Origin: Odontocerum albicorne
Taxonomy: Eukaryota > Arthropoda > Insecta > Trichoptera > Odontoceridae
DNA: 64,000 nt
Direction of reading: 5' to 3'
NCBI GenBank assembly: GCA_949825065.1
Contig: OX463847.1
Coordinates: 36,093,789-36,157,788, forward strand
Each line of letters opens with the position of its first letter. The stretch's first letter is position 1. A program made the translations under genes and the position numbers. Below the pieces are notes generated by a model. That model saw only the letters and a list, made by a program, of their open reading frames with translations, did no database searches and was not told the origin of the DNA. This document shows, in pieces, positions 56,356-64,000 of this stretch.

Positions 56356-56599
56356 ATAAGGGTATTCGTTTTGGTTTCGCGTCAAGTATAGAGTAATAGA
56401 AACACAGATACGTAACAATTGAGGTGTAGTGTGTCGTTAAGCGGTAATATCTTTTGGATAGTACTGGCCAGTCTAAAGTCACCTAGAAAATACTACGCCC
56501 CTGGCCTGCTAACATCTCGAACTCTTCACATTTGGCTTCAAGTAGGTGTCTGTGCATGGATAGTGGTCAGCAAATTCTCCTCAAGGGCGCTATAACTCA

Positions 56600-57190
56600 G
56601 GATTCGAAACAACATATTTTTTTTATAAAAGTCCTCCCATAAAGAATTGTGTTCAAGTGCTTCTTAAAGCTGCACACGACACCCATATGTCTAACACTAG
56701 GAGGGAGACCATTCACATCACAGAATCAGCAACGGCAAAAGCTCGATTATAATATTGGTGTCTGACTTGTTCATTCTCTTCGTATTTTCGTCTTCTTACA
56801 TAATTGATGATTGGATTGATTAGGAACTATTGGGACTATTGGATATAGGAACTATTGGAACCCCTATTGGATTGATTAGGAACAAATAATTTATTAGATG
56901 TAAAATAAATCGACTTCATAGTTTTATTTCTTTCCGAAAAAACATCCCTTACACACAGATTTGAAAGATACAATGGATACGTCCCATTAAGGGACTTGGA
57001 TACAAGGAGACAAAGTTTGAAATCAATCCGTTCGCGACATTTAATACCTTGAGTGTAGACTTTTTAGAAACAACATGGGGCTAAACTTGGTTAAAGGGAA
57101 CATACGTTGGATACTTCTGCTTCTGTAAAACATTTCTAGCACTCCTGCTTCCACTTAATATCCACAAGTGTACATTTTATCTGGGACCTA
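56600..57190 (-). pseudogene. LINE C-terminal relic (CR1-like)
   Basis: Minus-strand residues in order: RIDFKLCLLVSKSLNGTYP, LYLSNLCVRDVFSERNKTM, INYVRRRKYEENEQV, RHQYYNRAFAVADSVM and NGLPPSVRHMGVVCSFKKHL. This is the hydrophobic LINE C-terminal region ending in W-N-x-LPP-x-VR. Here the W is lost. The middle contains a short tandem (ggaactattgg) expansion near 56825-56870. Confidence 0.7.
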
Positions 57191-57799
57191 GTACAACCCA
57201 AAATGATGTGTGTTAGAAGTAAGGCTTACGAAATGTAATATACTATATATTATGTATATGTTACAATTCCTATAACATCTATAGTGGTTCGGAAGATAAT
57301 GGGAAACCATCGCATTATTTTTTCCAAGAAAACCACATGAATATCTCAACAATTTGTGAGTCACGTTTCTCAGTATTGAGATCACGACGAAGAAGACAAA
57401 TAATAATTGGAAATAAATGTTATATTCTAACAAAATAATTGGAAATAAATGTTATATTCTAATAAAATAAAATATAATGCTGATAATGGTTTTAATATTT
57501 AATCTAATTAATGTGAACCGCGGCTTTGAAAGCTCATCATAGTTTGATATTATATTAGATAGGTTGCACGTAAGTTCACCTTCGGGCAACAGTCTGTTTG
57601 GAAATTTGATTTTTGGCAACCCTGACTCACAATTGTGTTTTGTTGTGCAATAATATATGTATTATTGCCTCGGTGTATCGAAACAGTACTTCACATGTAA
57701 TATTAAATGAAGAACTTACTAACTAGTTTAAACTTACGAAAGGTGAAAAGCAAGGATGTATTATATAACTTTGGTTGTTTAAATTGTATATCGATTCAT

Positions 57800-58310
57800 G
57801 TGATCGGATTTATTTGAAAATAGTGAAATAAGAGGTGTAAAATGGAGTTAAATAAATTTAAGTGGACTCAGGTGATATGGATTCGCTAAAAATGAAGGCG
57901 ATTTAAGTGGTAGGTTGATTGAACAGAATCAATAATGTTTAGGTGAAATATTTGAAATTATTGTTGAGAAACGGAAGGTTTTAGTTATAGAATGAAGTGC
58001 GTTTTAAAGTGTGTGCAGTGTCAACTCAAAGAAATTGGGTTTACTCAGAAAAACTGGATCAGGTTGATGAGTTTTGTTTACGCTGTATGTTTATGTGTGA
58101 TGGGCGAGTTAAAAGGGAGATTGAAAGAAGGGCAGGGAACAAGGTAAACGAAGTGCTTAAAGTAATGTATTACAACATCTGCGTTATATCAAAAGTAATA
58201 AAAATGCTCTTATAGTATTTTGGTGCCCACCCTGACGCACGGGATAAACTTAGACAGAAGAAGGATAAAAGTATTTTTAGTGCTGTGTATTTGCATGTAT
58301 TATAACATAA
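57800..58310 (+). pseudogene. L-B-like LINE RT thumb region
   Basis: The frame reads DEFCLRCMFMCDGRVKREIE then RRAGNKVNEVLKVMYYN, matching the F-x-YLG-x-M..DGR..EIxRRxxAGNKVNxAL block of LINE RTs upstream of YGSETW. Preceding DNA is AT-rich with no clear RT core. Confidence 0.65.
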
Positions 58311-58319
58311 TAAGGAAAA

Positions 58320-58585
58320 TTTGCAGATCATCAATTATGTAAGAAGACGAAAATACGACTAAGAGAATGAACAAGTCAGAAGTCTAAGGTGTGCGTGAAA
58401 TAGTTAGACCAAGGAAAACGTGGCTGGATCAAGTGGTGAAGAATTTAAAAGAACGATAGGTAAGCTGCATGAATAATGGAAAATTGTGCATAACGAAATC
58501 TGCGAATGTGGAGGAAGCGAAAGTTCAGTTTGGATCCAAAAGTAAGAAGATCTATTCTCTCTGATTTTGGTATTACATATGGAAT
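58320..58585 (+). pseudogene. Mixed LINE relic (CR1-like scrap plus L-B 3' end)
   Basis: 58325-58380 is an inverted near-copy of 56775-56825 (catcaattatgtaagaagac, gaatgaacaagtcag). It is followed by L-B-like residues (PRKTWLDQVVKN-type) and an NVEEAKV..RRSILS-type end. Confidence 0.5.
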
Positions 58586-58792
58586 ATATAAGCAAAATGG
58601 ACCCAACTAACAATTTTTTTTTTGTTTATTTGCTGTATTGAAAAAGCATAGATCAATCCTTGATGTGTAAATATCGATTCTGATAAATGTGCATTTTATG
58701 GATAATTTGCATCTAAAGGTTATTTATTCTATATAAGCACATATAAAGCGGTAAAATATTTTCTAAATTATCTGTATTGTATCATATTACAC

Positions 58793-58902
58793 TCGTGCAG
58801 CCTAGCGGGTTAATTGTCATGTGGTAGTCTTTTCCAATCAACCAGAAATATGCTAAAGATACCTTAAGAGAAAACCAGATTGAAACTCTTTTTTTTTAAA
58901 TG
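58793..58902 (-). mobile_element. SINE-1 tail and body
   Basis: Reversed tail gcagcctagcgggttaattg, gtagtcttttccaatcaacc and body gagaaaaccagattgaaact. It abuts the L-D relic. Confidence 0.72.
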
Positions 58903-59320
58903 TGAACAATTTTGATACAAATTGTAGGCAACTAGAAACTGCTGAAATGCGCATGCTAAGATGGTCAGCTGGTGTGTCCCTAAGAGACAAAATAAAAAGC
59001 TCACGCATTCGTGGAAGTCTAGGTGTTACAGACATCAACAGTAAGATGGATGAGAGGTGATTGAGATAGTATGGGCACGTTGGACGCAGATCACCCGATC
59101 ACATTGTGAACCAGGCAATCTCCATGGATCTTCCTCGAATAACAACCAGAGGAAGACCAAAGAATTCATGGGTAGTGCAAAAAGATAACCTGATGCAGAG
59201 GCACGGCCTGGGGGACGTAGTCCGGGACAGAAGAGCATACAACCTAAGGACGAGGAGAGCTGACCCCGACAGTCTTCGCAGACAGTGAGTTGGGATGGAG
59301 CCAGGGAGAAGAAGAAGTAT
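58903..59320 (+). pseudogene. L-D LINE C-terminus
   Basis: LETAEMRMLRWSAGVSLRDK, IKSSRIRGSLGVTDINSKMD, then a stop, YGHVGRRSPDHIVNQAISMD and TTRGRPKNSWVVQKDNLMQR, ending RRADPDSLRRQ. These are the RMLRW..GVxxxDxIRxxxIRGSL, RWYGHVxRR and GRPKxxWxDxV blocks of RTE-like LINE proteins. Only one internal stop was noted, so it is fairly young. Confidence 0.78.
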
Positions 59321-59337
59321 TTGTAAGTATACATGTA

Positions 59338-59510
59338 TAAAAAAAAACAAAACAAACAACTACAAAAACAAAACAAACAACTATAAAAACAAAACAAAAA
59401 ACAGGTAATTTAAAGTGAACACACAATTTACACGGATCTGGGTTTATTTTCTTTCATTTGTCGTGTCCCCTCTAAACTAGGCTTTTGCCTGTATCTTACC
59501 GAGGCATACA
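59338..59510 (-). mobile_element. R190 copy next to an A/C-rich tandem run
   Basis: 59395-59510 matches R190 (aacacacaatttacacggat, ctaaactaggcttttgcctg). 59338-59400 is a simple tandem of caaaacaaacaactataaaa units. Confidence 0.6.
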
Positions 59511-59519
59511 AATATGAAA

Positions 59520-60008
59520 TAATAAGTTTATGTTTTTACCGCTAGTTGATATATTATTTAACATTTCTGTTATAAATTCTCGTATATTGATTTGACTTCT
59601 GGTATATCTTCGTACTTTAAATAATTTTATTGGTAACATAAAATTATTTAAAGGAAAAAAATATTTAAAAATATTTATTTGATACTGAGTTTCGTCAAGC
59701 TGAAGAAATTCGTTCAACACACGACGCCCGTCGTATTGTCACTAAACCCGAAGTTTTCGGATCATAATGATGCTGTTGGTAACTCTGCCCGGGGACCACA
59801 GTTTGAGTTACACTATTCCAAGTAACGGTTAAACCGGTTTTTAATAAGCTTTTAAATAAGACGTTATCAGCTGTACAAGTAAATATTGATTTATCTATGG
59901 ACTTGGTACATTATGAATAATATGCCTTTATCATTCGATTATTTTTCCTTGTATGGACACATTATATTAATTACATATATACTAACTATTAATTCTGACG
60001 ATATAATC
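59520..60008. other. Region upstream of the tRNA, nothing recognised
   Basis: AT-rich. tRNA genes carry internal promoters, so no upstream element is required. Confidence 0.4.
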
Positions 60009-60012
60009 ATCA

Positions 60013-60085
60013 GCCGAAATAGCTCAGTTGGGAGAGCGTTAGACTGAAGATCTAAAGGTCCCTGGTTCGATCCCTGGTTTCGGCA
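60013..60085 (+). tRNA. tRNA-Phe (anticodon GAA)
   Basis: A complete 73-nt cloverleaf without intron. Acceptor GCCGAAA pairs with TTTCGGC, discriminator A. The D arm has GCTCAGTTGGGAGAGC (box A). The anticodon stem TTAGA pairs with TCTAA around loop CTGAAGA, with GAA at 60046-60048. The T arm has CCTGG-TTCGATC-CCTGG (box B GGTTCGATCCC). A T6 run at 60091-60096 is the pol III terminator. It delivers phenylalanine to UUC/UUU codons. All stems pair with no mismatch, so it is very likely functional. It is the only confidently named host gene in the window. Confidence 0.98.
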
Positions 60086-60096
60086 GCTGATTTTTT

Positions 60097-61185
60097 GTTA
60101 TTCTTTTTAGTTTATTTATTATTTATTTATTTAGTTATTATTTTAAGTTATTTCTGGAATTACCAATACGGAATAAATATTGAAATAAAATTTTAACTTT
60201 TTTCCTCATTTATTATTAACACGTGTAAATGATAGATCTGGTTGGTTTATTGCTATACATTTACTCTTTTAGTCAACCACCTGCTTTATTTTAATATAAT
60301 TTAAACATATAGTAACAGAGATGCTATCACGCTATCATAGAGCGGTCATTCAAATTACGCACTATAAGGAAATATATGATGATACCCTTTCGGAAAAGAA
60401 TCTTTTTTCCCACTTTAGGAGCAAATATTTTGTTTCCTGTTTTATTTTCGTTTTCTTTGATTTTTAAATAATCACCCAGCAATTGGAATTAATCTGCGTA
60501 ACATTGGCCTGGTTGGTTGTTTGTTTTTCTTTCCATTTGTATACTCGTATTTGAAAATCAAGTATATTAATAAATATCATAAATCAATAAAACCATACCT
60601 AAATATTGATTGATTCGCTTGTGACAGGTGTTGAGAAAGTTTGATTTGCCGAAACGAGAGTTAAAAGTGACGCCAAGAGGAAAATGTCCAGTATAAGTCC
60701 TAAAAAAAAAAGGTTAAATTGGCAGGTGCAGGGAATGCGCGAGTGCTGGACGAAGATATCGTTCCTGACTTAAGCTGGACGAAGAGATCGTTCCTGAGAG
60801 GGTCCAGAACCGTCACGTCTCGAGTTATTTCGTAGTAGCACTGCAGCTCCTATTCTGATGCATAAGGCATAGAGATGATAAATAAAAGATGAATAAATAA
60901 TGATAAGCAACTACATATGAGTTGCTGTTTCAGGATTTTACGATAGAGTTTTTTGAAAATCACTCGTTAACCCAAGTCAGTAATAAACCAAATTCGGTTA
61001 TTGACCACTTTGAGTCAACCCAAACACACTGATATGCATATTTGTACAAACATCGACCAGGAAACTGGGCTCGTGGGTGGGTGAATCTGACCTTATTTCT
61101 TCCAGCATATCAGCACGCATATCATTATTATCAGCGAGGCTTACTGTTCCACGCTCTCTGATAAGGACTTTAATTAGCATCGGTT
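60097..61185. other. Mostly unassigned, one short direct repeat
   Basis: gctggacgaagatatcgttc at about 60746 recurs as gctggacgaagagatcgttc at about 60774, a ~28-bp tandem duplication in a GC-richer patch (60660-60860). A possible SINE tail trace lies near 60235-60280. No gene was recognised. Confidence 0.4.
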
Positions 61186-61189
61186 TTGC

Positions 61190-62275
61190 AGTCTGTGTGG
61201 CCAGGCTGAAGAATACAGCTTTATGTATTAATTTCTTCTCTGTTTTTCTTCTTAATTTAGTACGATGCGATTCCTATAATATGGCTCAAGAATACAGCTT
61301 TATGTGCTCATTTCGGCATCTCTGTTTTCCTATTTACTGAGTATGACTTCCGTAATAGGATTAAAAAATACACCTTTATGTGTCCATTTCGTCATCTACG
61401 TTTTACTTGTTTACTGATTATGGGTCGACTTCCATAATAGGGCTCAAGAATATAGGTTTTTATGCTCTTTTCTTCATCTTCGTTTTCCTTCTTTATTGAG
61501 CATGGGGCGATTCCCATAATAGGGCCCAAGAATACAGCTTTATATATCAATTTTGGCGTACAGCTTTATGTACCCAGTTCAGTAGGGGGCGACTCCCGTA
61601 ATATGATTAAAAAATACACCTTTATGTGTTCATTTCGTCATCTTCGTTTTATTTCTTAACTGATTATGGGTCTACTCCAATAATATAACTCATGAATTTA
61701 TATCTTATTTTATGCTCTTTGTTTTATATGCTCTTTTCTTCATCTTTGTTTTCCTTCTTTACTAAGTATAGAGCGATTCCCATAATAGGGCCCAAGAACA
61801 CCGCTTTATGTATCCATTTCGCCATCGAGTATTCCTTTTTTACTGAGTATGGGGCGACTCTTGTAATAGGATTCAAGGTTACACCTCTATCTGTTCATTT
61901 CGTCATTTTCGTTTTACTTCTTTTCTGATTATGGGTCGACTCCCATAATAGGGCTAAAGTTTTATTTGCTCTTTTCTTCTCTATTTTCCTTCTTTACTGA
62001 GCATGGGGTGACTCCGATAATAGGGTCCAAGAATACAATTTAATGTGCTTTTTTCGTCTTGCTCTTTTTATCTATTTACTGAGTATAGGGCGATTCCCAT
62101 AATATGCATTTATAAGCTAATTTGTCTTCTCAGTTTTTCTTCTTTTTTCATTATGGGGGGACTCCCATAACAGGGCGAAGAATAAAATCTTATGTGTCCA
62201 TTTAGTCATCTCTGTTTTTGTTCTTTACTGAGTATGGGGCGACTCCTTTCATAAGGCTCAAGAGTACAGTGCACT
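61190..62275. repeat. 82-bp tandem array, ~13 diverged units
   Basis: The unit core is actgagtatggggcgactcc, then cataatagggctcaagaata, cagctttatg and a T/C-rich half. A distinct unit type (ggattaaaaaatacaccttt with a gattatgggtcgac partner) recurs at about 61361, 61607 and 61872, i.e. roughly every third unit, giving a ~246-bp higher-order period. The open frames across it are by-products. Confidence 0.88.
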
Positions 62276-62524
62276 ACTTTTATTTTAACCTTAAACAAAT
62301 TGTCATATTTTTAATTTTAATAAATGGGAAATAGATAAAATAAAAAAAAGGGTTTTGTAGCAACATAAACTTAATTATTGATATAACGTTAATAGTCCCA
62401 AAGTGATGTGATATACTCATAGTTTGTGGTCTCTATGATGATACAAAGTATTCTTGAACAGTTTTTGTTCCCCATGGAGTGCTTTACAAATCATCCTTTA
62501 ATATTATTTCAGCTATGCACTCTC

Positions 62525-62662
62525 CTAAAGCTGACTCTGCAAGCTGATCCTCCCGCCTCCGCCAGTTCCGGGCGCCACATCCTGGCGCCGGTTCTGATAG
62601 CTCCCGTTATAATATCCAAAATTAGTCATACTCATATGGTGGTATTTGACTTCACCAGCCAT
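62525..62662 (-). CDS. Small ORF in a GC-rich island (45 aa), unassigned
   Basis: ATG at 62662 to TAG at 62525. Residues begin MAGEVKYHHMSMTNFGYYNG, continue SYQNRRQDVAPGTGGGGRIS and end LQSQL. I do not recognise it. The GC-rich 62540-62610 stretch contrasts with the AT-rich surroundings and contains several CpG. Another minus-strand frame (GARMWRPELAEAGG) is also open across it, so the true frame is uncertain. It could be an exon of a host gene or a repeat fragment. Confidence 0.25.
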   Translation of the reverse strand: MAGEVKYHHMSMTNFGYYNGSYQNRRQDVAPGTGGGGRISLQSQL

Positions 62663-62879
62663 CAGTTTACACAGCACAGTGTTGAGCTCATTGCTTCACG
62701 CGTAATTATATGTATTATCTTGAACTACTCGCATGTTCTGGTTTTATCTATTATTCGAGGCTAATTGATAGCAAAAAGAAAGAAAGTGGGACAGTACAGG
62801 ACTAGTCTTTGCAAAAAAATGTCTAGTACATTCAGGTTTTTATTTATGCAGTTTCACTTTAATGTGATTAAAAAAATGT

Positions 62880-63187
62880 TTAAAAGACAATCGATTTCCC
62901 AATATTTGAATTTTGTTCAGTAAATACGACATTCGGATGACTGTGCGCTCGACTCGATTGGGCGTGCTCGGCACTGAAGGTCAAGTCGGTGGAGTAGAGG
63001 ATTTCCTTCACAGTCAGGAGGAGTAGTTCTAACTTGTCAGTCGTCAATTCCACCTGGGAATCGGTGCAATGCGGACATATTCTTGTAACACCATCTTTGT
63101 CTTCACCATACCAAGGCCTGATGTGTAGTACAATGTGGAGTTTGCAGCTAACGTTGAGTGTATCGGGTGGTGCAGGGGTTTTCAATC
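62880..63187 (-). CDS. Unassigned exon-like ORF with CPHC motif
   Basis: A minus-strand frame of about 100 codons without ATG at its start: KTPAPPDTLNVSCKLHIVLH, IRPWYGEDKDGVTRICPHCT, DSQVELTTDKLELLLLTVKE, ILYSTDLTFSAEHAQ. It ends in TAA at 62880. The amino-acid make-up and codon use look protein-like, unlike neighbouring frames, and CxxC could be half of a metal site. No family comes to mind. The lack of a start suggests an internal/terminal exon or a truncated retrocopy. Canonical splice sites could not be fixed. Confidence 0.35.
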
Positions 63188-63189
63188 GA

Positions 63190-63708
63190 AGTCATGCACT
63201 TTCAAATAGGTATTACAAGAGTATAAACAAAGGACGACATAAAGTCAGTAAGAGATCTAATATTGCATCTAGCTGCGCGCACGCGCATTGATTTGAAAGC
63301 GTGCGCACATAATATGCATTCGTCACAATATAATATATATTGTAGTAGAAATGCATCATATTTCAAGAAAGAAGAAGTCTTTTTCTCTTGTAGGAAAGTT
63401 TCCTCATCGTTTTCAAACTGTTGATTTGATAGATATATATTATTGTAACCAGAAAACATCATTTTCGGTCACACTCGGGTTAGAAACACGTGAGTAGACA
63501 CGTCTTTCACGGTGCCTTGGACTTGCTGACAATACTACTGTCGGCGGAGTTAACAATAACCGTTTAAGTTGTTAGGCTAAAACTGTTTTAACTGCACTGG
63601 AAATATATTAATTAATAATGTTTTTTTTTAATGAATGTAAAATTTTGTCATGATTGCTATACACGAACAAAAATTGTATACAATTTCCAATTAATAATTT
63701 TACATTTT
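63190..63708. other. Nothing recognised
   Basis: AT-rich; the tgcgcgcacgcgcattgat patch near 63272 is CpG-rich but unassigned. Confidence 0.4.
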
Positions 63709-63710
63709 TG

Positions 63711-63857
63711 CTATGTACAGTACAACCTAGTGGGTTTATTGCTACATGACAAAACTTTCAAACCAACCAAAATCATGTTCTAGAGGTATTAAATGAAAAA
63801 CCGAATTAAATCTTTTCAATACATTTTTACCAACTAAGCCATGGAGGTCTACATAAC
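63711..63857 (-). mobile_element. SINE-1, degenerate and internally deleted
   Basis: Reversed tail gtacagtacaacctagtggg, body aatgaaaaaccgaattaaat, then a jump to the far end of the head (accaactaagccatggaggt). The box B region is deleted. Confidence 0.7.
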
Positions 63858-64000
63858 AGTAAAGTCCTTATTATTTGGAGCACGTACCAGTATTCATTTA
63901 ATCCAAAGTGTTACCGAATTCAATATTATACCATACATTTTTCAAAGGAATAAAAATATAAATTAAACTGAATAATACATCATATCTAGCTGGCATAAAT

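Noticed and set aside
61077..61928. Plus-strand ORFs of 65-87 aa
   Set aside because: They follow the 82-bp tandem array and repeat with it; not genes.

Overview
This window looks like a gene-poor, repeat-dense piece of an arthropod (most likely insect) nuclear genome. It is AT-rich, has interspersed TTAGG-bearing repeats, several Tc1/mariner elements at TA sites, tRNA-derived SINEs with split pol III promoters, and many decayed non-LTR retrotransposons (LINEs). The only host gene I can name with confidence is a tRNA-Phe (GAA). I recognise no intact host protein gene. There is one promoter-like patch (39.2-39.4 kb) and two unassigned GC-richer ORFs near 62.5-63.2 kb. The species cannot be told from the sequence.

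Labels used below. SINE-1: tRNA-derived head (box A/box B), body, and a 3' tail containing GGCAATAAACCCGCCAGG. SINE-2: same kind of head, different body. L-A: LINE with a YADD reverse transcriptase (RT). L-B: LINE whose C-terminal part carries YGSETW and GRGRPRK-type motifs. L-C: LINE with a GHVIRM segment and a C2H2 finger tail. L-D: LINE ending near RADPD. L-F: LINE ending in an LWNQLP-type segment, whose 3' tail is the SINE-1 tail, so it is the likely driver of SINE-1. R190: an unclassified ~170-190 bp retroposon.

Layout. 0-7 kb: TTAGG-bearing tandem array (1.1-1.9 kb), SINEs and LINE scraps. 7-13.5 kb: palindrome, 162-bp and 45-bp tandem arrays, two copies of a Harbinger-type MITE, an L-F relic. 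13.5-23 kb: MITE nested in L-F, SINEs, mariner relic, L-C copy with zinc finger, Harbinger-like fragment. 23.6-26.0 kb: a long fold-back element with a mariner nested in one arm. 26-35 kb: SINEs, mariner and hAT relics, L-F C-terminus, a 32-bp minisatellite split by a SINE. 35.0-36.3 kb: nearly complete mariner. 36-48 kb: Penelope-like relic, promoter-like patch, LINE and hAT remnants, a TIR element holding a mariner DNA-binding domain. 48-52.4 kb: LINE cluster, a clean hAT MITE with 8-bp target duplication, the L-A element, a (TA)n tract. 52-60 kb: LINE relics and a hairpin. 60 kb: tRNA-Phe. 61.2-62.3 kb: 82-bp tandem array with higher-order structure. 62.5-63.2 kb: unassigned ORFs.

The strongest unexplained signal is an octamer, TACTCGTA/TACGAGTA, present 24 times (found by eye, both strands) where base composition predicts about 2-3. 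It has the form TA-CTCG-TA, and in two repeat copies it looks like a 6-bp insertion at a TA. It may be an excision scar of a TA-targeting transposon not present here.
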